Source: Gemmiger sp. An120 (GTDB taxonomy: Bacteria > Bacillota > Clostridia > Oscillospirales > Ruminococcaceae). From it: 64,000 nucleotides of DNA. Location: NCBI RefSeq assembly GCF_002160955.1, contig NZ_NFLN01000001.1, forward strand, positions 62,001 to 126,000, given 5' to 3'. Below the pieces are notes generated by a model. That model saw only the letters and a program-made list of their open reading frames with translations, was not told the origin of the DNA and ran no database searches. Of this stretch, positions 17,748-26,800 are shown piece after piece. The translations under genes were made by a program, and so were the position numbers. Within the stretch, counting starts at the first letter, position 1. The number at the start of each line of letters is the position of its first letter.

Positions 17748-19490
17748 ATGGCAGAACCGGAAAAACAGCAATTCGGAGACGGCAGAGACAACTATGCCGG
17801 TGCTGCCCGTCAATTAAGCGATGCTCTCCAGCAAGCTGGGCAAACCGGAACCCGACAAGCTGTGTCAAACGGAGCAGCCGCCCTGGTACAATCCGGCATC
17901 AAGAGCGGGAAAGCTGTATCAGAGATTGCAGCCGGAACCGCAGCAGGTGGCCCGTGGGGGGCAATCCTTTCAGCGGCGTGGTCGTTACGGCACACCCTGT
18001 TTAAGATACTCGCATGTCTTTGTGTGCTTCTTCTCATATTTGTAATTCTGATCGTATCCATTCCCTCAGTCGTGCTCAACGGCGTATTGGGCCTGAACGG
18101 GTCGATTGTTGACATGGACAACCCCATGTCTATGATGCAGTCGTATGAAGAAATGTCTGCTGAAGTTTCCGCAGCCGTAGACCGGGGATACCAGGTAGCG
18201 CTCGAACGCGTGGATCAACTTATCCAGGACGGTGGATATGACTATGAAATGTCCATAGAGTCATTGATCGACGAAGCGAAAAGTGCCTCCGGTTTCAATG
18301 CCGCGTATGTATTGGCTGCGTATTCCGCATCCATGCTGCAGCAAGGCACAAGCGCGGATGATATGACTGCGAAACTTGACGCTGTGGCAGAGCAAATGTT
18401 TCCCATTTCCAGCGAAGAGAAAGAGAAGGAACGGGTCATTCCCCTGACCTACACCACATACCGGGAAGTTACCGTTACTGTGGTATATGGTCAAACCTTT
18501 ATCGGTATCGTGAATGGCCAGATGCAATTCCGGTATGATGTAGCCGTCAGAGGGGGCTACTATGAACCCGACGGAAGCATCACAACCTTGGAGCCTGTAA
18601 CCACCACTGCATACCGTGCCGAAGATGTCACGGTTCCCGTTTACACCGATGGCCGTATCTCCGGCACGACCAGTGCCACATACTATGTGCCGGATGGGAC
18701 TGAAACTCTCACCCCCAGCACAGAAACGGTTGTGTATCTGGAATGTACCATCCATCCGTTTGATCAGGATGTCGTTCTGGATGCGTTTGGAATCGATCCT
18801 GACGCGCCGTATGACAACTTTGGAATCACCTATGGTGAAGCTATCAGTAATATGGCGACAGCCTTACAGAAGACGCTGTACGGTGCCCAGGGCGGCAGTC
18901 AAGGCGGAGAATCGGTTCCGCTCACAGATGAAGAACTCATCGCATTTGTCGAGCGGCAGAACTGCAACGAAACGCGCAAGCACATTTTGTCAACAGCACT
19001 GTCACTCGTTGGCAAGGTTCCATATTTCTGGGGCGGAAAATCCGATGCCGGGTGGAACGATGAATGGAACACCCCCAAAGTGGTCACGGCTACCGGCTCC
19101 AGCGCAACCGGCACGATCCTTCCTTACGGCCTGGATTGCAGCGGGTACACGGACTGGGTGTTCAAAACGGCAATGGGCGTAAGCATCAAAGCTGGAAGCT
19201 GGAACCAATGGGATAACAGCTATGCCATCACGGAGGCGGAACTGCTTCCGGGCGATCTTGGATTTATGGCTGTGCCCGGCACTGTACCCGTCAACCATGT
19301 TTTGATATACGCAGGCGAGAATGAGGATGGTGCGCACATGTGGGTTCATTGCACAAGTGGTTCAGGTGTTGTCCTCAACTCCCCGGACTATGTGTCGTAT
19401 TATCGCCGTCCCATCAACGTCGATTATGATGCGCCCGTTTTATCCGGGACCGGGCTCCAGACGACGGAGCCATCACAGAACAGTGAATGA
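17748..19490 (+). CDS. NlpC/P60 peptidoglycan hydrolase of the transfer apparatus
   Basis: A 580-residue protein with a cytoplasmic N-terminus and one strong membrane helix near residues 85-108 (ILACLCVLLLIFVILIVSI). The C-terminal NlpC/P60 domain has the catalytic Cys at residue 464 in YGLDCSGYTDW, then NHVLIYAGE with the expected His and MWVHCTSGSG. It probably opens the cell wall for the mating channel, as CwlT/VirB1-type proteins do. The ATG at 17748 follows CAGGAGGA. A middle region of about 200 residues (rich in Thr, Val and Tyr) is unassigned. Confidence 0.88.
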   Translation: MAEPEKQQFGDGRDNYAGAARQLSDALQQAGQTGTRQAVSNGAAALVQSGIKSGKAVSEIAAGTAAGGPWGAILSAAWSLRHTLFKILACLCVLLLIFVILIVSIPSVVLNGVLGLNGSIVDMDNPMSMMQSYEEMSAEVSAAVDRGYQVALERVDQLIQDGGYDYEMSIESLIDEAKSASGFNAAYVLAAYSASMLQQGTSADDMTAKLDAVAEQMFPISSEEKEKERVIPLTYTTYREVTVTVVYGQTFIGIVNGQMQFRYDVAVRGGYYEPDGSITTLEPVTTTAYRAEDVTVPVYTDGRISGTTSATYYVPDGTETLTPSTETVVYLECTIHPFDQDVVLDAFGIDPDAPYDNFGITYGEAISNMATALQKTLYGAQGGSQGGESVPLTDEELIAFVERQNCNETRKHILSTALSLVGKVPYFWGGKSDAGWNDEWNTPKVVTATGSSATGTILPYGLDCSGYTDWVFKTAMGVSIKAGSWNQWDNSYAITEAELLPGDLGFMAVPGTVPVNHVLIYAGENEDGAHMWVHCTSGSGVVLNSPDYVSYYRRPINVDYDAPVLSGTGLQTTEPSQNSE

Positions 19491-19506
19491 GCCAGGAGTT
19501 CAGACA

Positions 19507-19884
19507 ATGGAAGAAAAAGAATACAGCAATATCTATGCGATCCCCGCAAACTACACCGATTCCGGCAAGCTGCTGGGAGGAATGGTGGAGACCCGATGCG
19601 CAGTGGAAGCAATCTTTTTAGTGGGGCTGGTTGGGTATCCGGAGCTGTTTTGGATACCCATGCCCACCACGATCCGCATCGTTTGCATGACGGTGACCCT
19701 GCTGCCGCTTGGAGTAGTCGCCCTCATGGGAGCTGATGGAGGCTCTCTCTTACAGTATCTCTGGAATATCGTCTGTTTTTTCACGCATCGCCGTAAGCTT
19801 CATTGCAGGAGGGTTGGTTACCAATATGCGCAGCAAACAGGAAAAAAACGCAAAAAAGCCAAGGGCAAAAAAGCAAAAGCTTGA
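19507..19884 (+). CDS. PrgI-like small membrane protein preceding VirB4
   Basis: A 125-residue protein with two membrane helices (about residues 36-75) and a long Lys-rich tail (GKKRKKAKGKKAKA). PrgI/VirB3-like proteins have this topology and stand just before the VirB4 ATPase. The ATG at 19507 lies 17 bases after the hydrolase. Its last 59 bases overlap the VirB4 start. Assignment is from size, topology and position. Confidence 0.65.
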   Translation: MEEKEYSNIYAIPANYTDSGKLLGGMVETRCAVEAIFLVGLVGYPELFWIPMPTTIRIVCMTVTLLPLGVVALMGADGGSLLQYLWNIVCFFTHRRKLHCRRVGYQYAQQTGKKRKKAKGKKAKA

Positions 19885-22354
19885 TTTTGTCCAGGACTAT
19901 CTCGGAATCCGGGATCTGAGGAATGGCATCCTTGAAATGTCCGATGGCCGTTACATCAAGATCCTGGAGATCGAGCCCATCAATTTCACACTGAGGTCCG
20001 ATGAGGAACAGTACAACATTATTTCCAGTTTTGCGAGCTGGCTGAAAATCTCCCCTATGCGCCTGCAATTCAAGTCCATAACGCGAAAGGCTGATTCTGA
20101 CAAACACATCGCAATGGTACAAGCAGAATTGGCACAGGAGGACAACGCACAGTGCCGCGCGCTCGGTGAAGAATACATCGAACTGATCCGTGACGTTGGG
20201 AGCCGAGAGGCTCTTACGAGGCGGTTCTTCCTCGTCTTTGAGTACGAGGCTGTTGGCCGCCACGAAAGCAACGATTATGCCAAAATCTATGCTGCACTTC
20301 AGACCGTAGAACACAATGCCCGGGCATATTTCCTTCAATGTGGAAACAGCATCGTGCAACCAAAAGACCCGGATGAAGCCACCGCAGAGATTTTGTACAT
20401 GTTTTATAACCGGCATTCCTGTGTAAATGAACCTTTTTCGTCGCGGGTCAACCGCGTCGTGGTTGATACCATGGCTGCAGAGAATAAGGTCATCGGTATT
20501 GACCCGATTCCGAGCATCCCTATCGCACATTTTTTGGCTCCCCGTGGCATCGACCTTACCCACCACAACTACATCATCATGGACGGGCGATACTATACGA
20601 TCCTTTATATCAGAGGCAACGGATACCCCAGCAAGGTACGGGCCGGATGGATGTCTGCGCTGATCAACGCAGGCGAAGGAATCGACATTGACATCCATCT
20701 GCGGCGCGAAAACCGCAGCAAAGCCATCGACAAGGTTGCGCAAAGAATCCGGTGGAACCGAACAAAAATCAAAGGAATGCAGGACACAAGCACCGACTAC
20801 GAGGAGCTGGCCAATTCCATCCAGGCAGGCTACTACATCAAAAACGGTATTGCCAATGACAACGAAGATTTGTTCTACATGAGCACCTTCATTACCGTGT
20901 CAGCAAAGACCTACGAGGAGCTATTGTGGCGCAAGCAGCAAATGACCGACCTGCTCAAATCCATGGACATGTTCATCAGCGAGTGCAATTTCCAGCAGGA
21001 AGCTGCGCTGCAGTCAATCATGCCGTTTTTAAAGATAGCCCCCAAACTGGAGAAAAAGGCACAGCGGAACGTGCTGACCAGCGGCGCCGCTTCCAGCTAT
21101 ATCTTTACGAGTTACGAGATGTCCGACGATACCGGCGTACTTCTTGGGGTCAACCGGCATAATAATTCCCTGTGCATTGTGGACTTGTTCAACACCAAAA
21201 TGCACAAAAATGCCAATCTGAACTTGTTGGGGACCTCGGGCGCCGGTAAGACCTTCACCATGCAGCTGTTGGCACTGCGGATGCGAATGCGCGGAATCCA
21301 GTGCTATATCATTGCTCCGATTAAAGGCCACGAATTCCGGCGTGCCTGCAACAAGATCGGTGGTGAATTTATCCGCATAGCACCGGGATCACCCCATTGT
21401 ATCAATATCATGGAGATCCGTCATACGATTTCCCCTGAGATGGAACTCATTGATGAAATTGACTATTCGGAAATGGATTCTCTTCTTGCCCGTAAAATCC
21501 AGCAGCTGATGATCTTCTTTGGCCTTCTGATTCCTGACATCACCAATGAGGAAGAGCAGATGCTGGATGAGGCTTTGATCAAAACCTACGCAGGCTTTGG
21601 AATCACCCATGATAACCAGTCGGTATATGAAGATCTGTCGGCAACTCCGCCCAAGATGAAGAAAATGCCGATTCTGGGCGATCTACACAAACACCTGCAG
21701 GAAAACCCCATGACACAAAGACTGGCGGCCATCATTAGCCGGTTTGTGACCGGGTCGGCCCAGAGCTTCAACCGCCCCACCAATGTGGACTTGAGCAACA
21801 AGTATATTGTTCTGGACCTGAGTGAACTGAAGGGAAAGTTGCTTCCTGTGGGCATGTTCATTGCTCTGGACTATGTGTGGGATGAAATCAAATCTGACCG
21901 TACCAAACGGAAGGCCATCTTTATCGACGAAATCTGGCAGCTCATCGGTGCCGGGTCCAACCGTATGGCCGCCGAGTTCTGTCTGGAGATTTTTAAGGTC
22001 ATCCGTGGATTTGGCGGCGCTGCAATTTCTGCAACACAAGACCTATCGGACTTCTTTGGTCTTGATGACGGACGGTACGGCAGAGCCATTATCAACAACT
22101 CGAAAAACAAGATTATCCTGAACCTCGAACCCGATGAGGCTGAGCATGTCCGGGAAACGCTCAAGCTTACCCGCACAGAAGTGCGCGCCATTACCCAGTT
22201 TGAACGGGGTGAGGCTCTGATCAGCTCCAACAATAATAAGGTCCCGGTGGTGATCAAGGCATCCAAAATAGAGAAAGAAATGATTACCACTGACCGTGCC
22301 GAACTGGAGACCCTTCTCCACGAACGGCAGCAGAATCAAACGCATTCAGAATGA
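19826..22354 (+). CDS. VirB4-like conjugation ATPase
   Basis: An 842-residue hexameric-type ATPase that powers assembly and substrate passage at the mating channel. It has Walker A in LLGTSGAGKTFTMQL near residue 468, Walker B in KAIFIDEIWQL near residue 697, and a late GGAAISATQDLSDFF segment typical of the TraE/VirB4 family. The start at 19826 is chosen because AGGAGGG stands upstream and the coding pattern before it belongs to the PrgI-like gene. The N-terminal half (LRSDEEQYNIISSFASWL) matches the usual VirB4 N domain. Confidence 0.93.
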   Translation: MRSKQEKNAKKPRAKKQKLDFVQDYLGIRDLRNGILEMSDGRYIKILEIEPINFTLRSDEEQYNIISSFASWLKISPMRLQFKSITRKADSDKHIAMVQAELAQEDNAQCRALGEEYIELIRDVGSREALTRRFFLVFEYEAVGRHESNDYAKIYAALQTVEHNARAYFLQCGNSIVQPKDPDEATAEILYMFYNRHSCVNEPFSSRVNRVVVDTMAAENKVIGIDPIPSIPIAHFLAPRGIDLTHHNYIIMDGRYYTILYIRGNGYPSKVRAGWMSALINAGEGIDIDIHLRRENRSKAIDKVAQRIRWNRTKIKGMQDTSTDYEELANSIQAGYYIKNGIANDNEDLFYMSTFITVSAKTYEELLWRKQQMTDLLKSMDMFISECNFQQEAALQSIMPFLKIAPKLEKKAQRNVLTSGAASSYIFTSYEMSDDTGVLLGVNRHNNSLCIVDLFNTKMHKNANLNLLGTSGAGKTFTMQLLALRMRMRGIQCYIIAPIKGHEFRRACNKIGGEFIRIAPGSPHCINIMEIRHTISPEMELIDEIDYSEMDSLLARKIQQLMIFFGLLIPDITNEEEQMLDEALIKTYAGFGITHDNQSVYEDLSATPPKMKKMPILGDLHKHLQENPMTQRLAAIISRFVTGSAQSFNRPTNVDLSNKYIVLDLSELKGKLLPVGMFIALDYVWDEIKSDRTKRKAIFIDEIWQLIGAGSNRMAAEFCLEIFKVIRGFGGAAISATQDLSDFFGLDDGRYGRAIINNSKNKIILNLEPDEAEHVRETLKLTRTEVRAITQFERGEALISSNNNKVPVVIKASKIEKEMITTDRAELETLLHERQQNQTHSE

Positions 22355-22399
22355 AATACGCATTTGATATGAAAATGCGTACAGCAAGGAGGTGAAATT

Positions 22400-22960
22400 A
22401 TGTTGCTGGAAGATGAGCAGCATGTGATCAAATGGCTGTCCCAATACGGAGCCCTGCCCAAAACGCAGATCCTGCAGATGCTCTATAATAAGCCGCGCAG
22501 TACAGCCGAGAAAATCATCCGCAATCTCAAACGGAACATGCAGATCACCGATGTTGGCGGCGGCTATTATCTTGGCCTGGATGGATTATGCAAGCCCGAT
22601 CAGCGAATGATCCTGGCCGTTTGGGTACTGCTGAAATTCATCAATGTCGTCGATCCCATGGCGCACTATCCTGCGACTTACCCGGCGCAACTCTTCTTTC
22701 TGAAAGAGAACACCGGCTATGAAATTGTGGTTTTGTACGAAGGTGAACAGCACTTGAGTAAATTGCTGCATCCGCAGGACGATGATACCAAATACATTTT
22801 TGTATTACCCAATATACAGATGGCGTCGCAGCTGGTACTACCTGCGGCGCCTTGTTTGTTTGCGACGGTTGAGTTCAACGGGGAGAAAATCCCCGAGGTA
22901 TTGTTTTACCGAGGAGGTGATGAGGAATGGACGACATCAGTTCGTTTGCCAGAACGCTGA
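22400..22960 (+). CDS. DUF5697-type element protein
   Basis: A 186-residue protein. The N-terminus is winged-helix-like: DEQHVIKWLSQYGALPKTQI, then LYNKPRSTAEKIIRNLKR and GGGYYLGLDG. This is the pattern I associate with DUF5697, common in Clostridial conjugative elements beside virB4. AAGGAGG precedes the ATG. The last 34 bases overlap the next gene. A transcriptional or DNA-binding role is plausible from the fold but not shown. Confidence 0.7.
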   Translation: MLLEDEQHVIKWLSQYGALPKTQILQMLYNKPRSTAEKIIRNLKRNMQITDVGGGYYLGLDGLCKPDQRMILAVWVLLKFINVVDPMAHYPATYPAQLFFLKENTGYEIVVLYEGEQHLSKLLHPQDDDTKYIFVLPNIQMASQLVLPAAPCLFATVEFNGEKIPEVLFYRGGDEEWTTSVRLPER

Positions 22961-23631
22961 CAAAACTGGAACGGCTTATGGCCAAGCTCGATATGGCCGT
23001 GAGCAATACCCGCTGTATGTTCGGTGTTAAAAACATGGAATTGACCTACGATGTATCGCTGCGAGTAGCGGAACTGATGGAAAAAGCCGTGCTGGTTGCC
23101 AGAGCACTGCCGGCTTATACCGGTGCGCCTGACGCAGCCATGATGGTTGCCAAGCAGACCGCTTCCGTAGTTCCTGTCGAAATCGGCTTCACAGATGAGG
23201 GGTGGTTCTCACTGCGGATGCCGATGCTGCTTCCGAAAAAAGAACATGGATCAGCCGACTATATTCGTTCTATCCTGTTCCCTGAAATGCAGCGGTTTTT
23301 CCACAACCAAGCCCCCTGCCGGTTCAAAGATTGTGTGCTGATCTATCGGCACGTCTACTCACGGGATCGGCCGGAGCGCCAACGCAGGGATCACGATAAT
23401 ATCGAGATCAATATGGTTTCGGACATTGTAGCTCTTTATACCATGCTGGATGACGCACCCTCACGATGCCGCCATTACTACTGCAGCGCTGAATCGGACA
23501 GCGAAAGAACAGAAGTTTATGTTGTCCCTTCCGAGGAGTTCATCCAATGGCTCAGTCAGGAAAAAGACTTTCCTGCAAACGGTCCAGCCTTGTCCGAATT
23601 TGCCCCGAAACAGTCCCAAAAAGATATGTAA
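22927..23631 (+). CDS. DUF6100-type element protein
   Basis: A 234-residue protein beginning with a helical segment (ARTLTKLERLMAKLD). A compact domain follows with GFTDEGWFSLRMPMLLPKK and CVLIYRHVYSRDRPERQRRDHDN. The RDHDN stretch is followed by IEINMVSDIVALYTM and resembles the acidic, RusA-like pattern in DUF6100 proteins of similar elements. It overlaps DUF5697 by 34 bases, implying translational coupling. Function is unknown; a nuclease link is speculative. Confidence 0.6.
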   Translation: MDDISSFARTLTKLERLMAKLDMAVSNTRCMFGVKNMELTYDVSLRVAELMEKAVLVARALPAYTGAPDAAMMVAKQTASVVPVEIGFTDEGWFSLRMPMLLPKKEHGSADYIRSILFPEMQRFFHNQAPCRFKDCVLIYRHVYSRDRPERQRRDHDNIEINMVSDIVALYTMLDDAPSRCRHYYCSAESDSERTEVYVVPSEEFIQWLSQEKDFPANGPALSEFAPKQSQKDM

Positions 23632-23786
23632 AAACTGCTCTTTTCCGCCGCTTCAAAATGACATAGCTGCAATTGGCAGAAAAAGCGCAGAGGAATCCAC
23701 TTTTTGGGGACATCGACTATGCAGCAATCCGACAAAGAGAGCAGTCCTCTTGTCGGTAAGACCCAATCATTCTGAGGTGTATCACA

Positions 23787-24929
23787 ATGCTTACCTTGCG
23801 CCCCGGCAGTCTGGCATACCGGCTCATTTCCATGCTGTCCGTGACGGGTGAATACCCCATTCACTCTCTTCATTTGTTGGGCAACCCTCGTGTAATGCGA
23901 GATCTTGTCCGTCGTATGAGCGAACCGCAGCTGGTACGTTTGCCTGGCGCTGATTCGGTACAGACGAAACTGGTCCAAATCAGTGGCAAAGGAGCCGCTA
24001 AGTCGGTTCGGTTGTACAGAGGTGCTCTTCCCATTTTGGAATGGATGCACCCGGATGCATTTGACTACTATATGGCCTCGTTCTGGAGCCATCGCTTTCC
24101 CGGAGATGCTGCGCATAGGGACCGGAATCATCGTGTGGCTGAGGCGACCGCATTGTGCGCACAATCGGAAATCGAAATCGTGCCTTATCTTCTCCCTGCT
24201 TTGCAGATGGAATCCATCCAGCATACCGTATCGGAGCGGCCAAGCCTGTACCTTGCAAGAGATCTGAAGAAAATCAACGCATCGGAACAGAACAAGACCA
24301 TGTTCACCCGAACCGTGGGCGCGCTGTTTTACCCCGGTGGATGCTATGCGATTTATAACACGCGAAGCTCTATCATGAAATGGAGCGGCATGGGCGAATT
24401 CAAGTCCCGTCTGAGTCTCCAGGAAATAGCCCGGTTGAATGCCGGCATTGAGATAGTCGATTCTGCGGTTTTGATGGGTGAGTCTGAGATGACGGCCATG
24501 GATACCCTGCTGGAATCCGAACGCACCCATCGCCCTGAGTTCCGGTTTGACTCCATTTATCAGCATGTACATTTCGTACCACTGAACGAGTTTGGGGCAA
24601 GCCTGTTGCGGTTGTTTACCATCCAAAACTGGAACAACCGCCTGATGGACCTGCTCTTTGATGCAGATGTTCGTTCGTATGGCCGGGGCACTTTGGAGTA
24701 TGACGCTTACATTGACGGCAAATATGTATTGTCCCACTTGGATGGCGATCTTGCGAGACTGATCCGCTTCCGCGAAGCCATCAGAATCCAGAACGGAGTT
24801 TTTGAGGTGCTGTGTTTTCCAGAACAGATGCAACTGCTCCGGGAATATCTTCCGCCGGAGGTGACCTTAAAGGTTATATCGCTGAATGCAGTTTTGGATC
24901 AGTTTCACAGAGAGGAGGGATGCCCGTGA
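23787..24929 (+). CDS. Conserved-looking element protein of unknown function
   Basis: A 380-residue soluble protein with no recognised motif. The first 60 residues could form a helix-turn-helix (YRLISMLSVTGEYPIHSLHL). The rest is mixed helix and strand with no membrane segment. The ATG at 23787 has GAGGTG upstream. Its stop codon overlaps the coupling protein start as GTGA, so the two are translationally coupled. A relaxosome accessory role is possible because it adjoins VirD4, but nothing in the sequence shows it. Confidence 0.5.
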   Translation: MLTLRPGSLAYRLISMLSVTGEYPIHSLHLLGNPRVMRDLVRRMSEPQLVRLPGADSVQTKLVQISGKGAAKSVRLYRGALPILEWMHPDAFDYYMASFWSHRFPGDAAHRDRNHRVAEATALCAQSEIEIVPYLLPALQMESIQHTVSERPSLYLARDLKKINASEQNKTMFTRTVGALFYPGGCYAIYNTRSSIMKWSGMGEFKSRLSLQEIARLNAGIEIVDSAVLMGESEMTAMDTLLESERTHRPEFRFDSIYQHVHFVPLNEFGASLLRLFTIQNWNNRLMDLLFDADVRSYGRGTLEYDAYIDGKYVLSHLDGDLARLIRFREAIRIQNGVFEVLCFPEQMQLLREYLPPEVTLKVISLNAVLDQFHREEGCP

Positions 24930-26782
24930 ATGAAACGCTCAAACGGATCGTGATCAGTTTGACCGTATTGCTTGCGCTATTCATGCTGCTCTATATCAGC
25001 GGCTTGCTCGGCCAGACGCTCAACAATTACGAAGAATGGCAATCAAATGGTGGTATGAGCGGACAGACTGTTATGCGGCCTGTTGATTGGTCGGTGGGGC
25101 CATGCATAAAAAACACCTTCAGCATCGGAGGGCTCAAAAGCCTGGGGCTTATCCTACTTGCCGGTGGCGGGCTCACTGCTTACATAAAGCTGCATGACCG
25201 CTTCGGAGGGAAAACGAATGACCCCAGAGGCTTTTCGGTAAGCAAACAAGGAACGTATGGCACAGCATCCTGGATGAGCGATAAGGAAATGCGGCAGGTC
25301 CTTGAGGCCAAGCCCATCCCGCAGGCCGAGGGTATTATCCTGGGTGAAAAAGATGGCAAGGCTATTTGTTTGCCTGTCGATACACGCCTCAATCGTCACA
25401 TTACCATCTGTGGCTCGTCAGGAACGATGAAATCCCGAGCCGTGATTCGTCCGGCGCTGTTTAACATCATCCGGCGCGGTGAATCCACGATTATCACAGA
25501 TCCAAAAGGGGAGATGTACGGAGATCTTGCCGCGCTGTTTCAACAGAACGGATATGAGGTGCGGGTTTTCAATCTGGTCAACCCGCAGCACGGGGATTCA
25601 TGGAATTGCATGTCCGACTTGAATGGCGATACTCTTCTTGCTCAGGTCCTGACCAATGTAATCATTGGAAATACCAGCGAAGGCAAAGGGGACCACTTCT
25701 GGGATAACGGCGAGGGCAATCTGCTCAGGGCTCTCATCCTCTATGTGGATCAGGACCGAACCAGAAGCCCGGACCAGAAAAACCTGGCCGCTGTGTATCA
25801 GCTGCTCACCCAAAATAACGAGCGACAGTTGACCGCCATGTTCGAGAAACTGCCAATTGACCATCCAGCCAGGGCACCATTCAATCTGTTTTCCCAGGCA
25901 AGTGACACGGTTCGTTCAGGCATTATTCTCGGCCTCGGCACGCGGCTACAGGTTCTCCAGAACGAAGCCGTGCGCCGGATCATCAGCCAAAACGACATAG
26001 ATCTCACGGAGCCCGGGAAACGGAAATGCGCATACTTTGTGATCCTCAGTGACCAGGATGCCACGATGGCCTTTCTGTCATCGCTGTTCTTCTCGTTCCT
26101 GTTCATCAAACTGGTTCGCTATGCGGACAGCACTCCCCAGATGCGCTGCGCCGTCCCTGTCAATCTGGTTTTCGACGAGTTCAACAACGTCGGGAAACTC
26201 GGCGGCGCCGCTGACGGCTCGGACTTCGCAAGAACCCTTTCAGTGATCCGAAGTCGTGCAATCTATGTCATGCTTGCTATCCAAAGCCTTGGCCAACTTC
26301 AGAATCGATACCCAAACAATCTCTGGGCTGAGATCCTGGGTAATACTGATGTGCAGCTGATGCTCGGCTGCACCGATGACATCAGCGCCGAATATTTTTC
26401 TGCGCGCAGCGGCGACATGAGTATCCAAATCAATACCACGATGACGGTTCGGCAAACCCTCGCCGTTGCGCAGATGATACCGCAATACCGGCACACGGAA
26501 GGCCAAGGCAAACGGCGTTTGCTCACACCTGACGAGGTCCTTCGGCTACCGAACGAAGAACTCCTGGTAATCATTCGTGGCCACAATGTTTTGAAGCTGA
26601 ACAAGCTGGATTACACCAGGCTCCCCATGGCAGCTCAGATTGAGAAACGCAGTATTCTGGATTATACTCCTCAACCCTCTATAACCCGCACGATACCAGA
26701 ACCCGTCCCAGAACCGAAACCGGAACGGAAAAAGATGCGACCGAGTCTGTACAGCTCAGCATCACCGCCGGAAGATTTTTAA
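24926..26782 (+). CDS. VirD4-like type IV coupling protein (CD1115-type)
   Basis: A 618-residue coupling ATPase that feeds DNA-protein substrates to the channel. It has two N-terminal membrane helices (residues about 8-28 and 65-85). The P-loop ICGSSGTMKSRAV near residue 162 has Met where most Walker A motifs have Gly. ESTIITDPKGEMYGDLA follows, then Walker B in VNLVFDEFNNVGKLGGAAD and the TraG-type AIQSLGQLQNRY. I prefer GTG 24926 over an ATG six bases earlier because GAGGAGGG abuts that ATG too closely. The substituted P-loop is, to my recollection, shared by this Clostridial family. Confidence 0.9.
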   Translation: MNETLKRIVISLTVLLALFMLLYISGLLGQTLNNYEEWQSNGGMSGQTVMRPVDWSVGPCIKNTFSIGGLKSLGLILLAGGGLTAYIKLHDRFGGKTNDPRGFSVSKQGTYGTASWMSDKEMRQVLEAKPIPQAEGIILGEKDGKAICLPVDTRLNRHITICGSSGTMKSRAVIRPALFNIIRRGESTIITDPKGEMYGDLAALFQQNGYEVRVFNLVNPQHGDSWNCMSDLNGDTLLAQVLTNVIIGNTSEGKGDHFWDNGEGNLLRALILYVDQDRTRSPDQKNLAAVYQLLTQNNERQLTAMFEKLPIDHPARAPFNLFSQASDTVRSGIILGLGTRLQVLQNEAVRRIISQNDIDLTEPGKRKCAYFVILSDQDATMAFLSSLFFSFLFIKLVRYADSTPQMRCAVPVNLVFDEFNNVGKLGGAADGSDFARTLSVIRSRAIYVMLAIQSLGQLQNRYPNNLWAEILGNTDVQLMLGCTDDISAEYFSARSGDMSIQINTTMTVRQTLAVAQMIPQYRHTEGQGKRRLLTPDEVLRLPNEELLVIIRGHNVLKLNKLDYTRLPMAAQIEKRSILDYTPQPSITRTIPEPVPEPKPERKKMRPSLYSSASPPEDF

Positions 26783-26800
26783 TGATAACGGAGGCACCAA

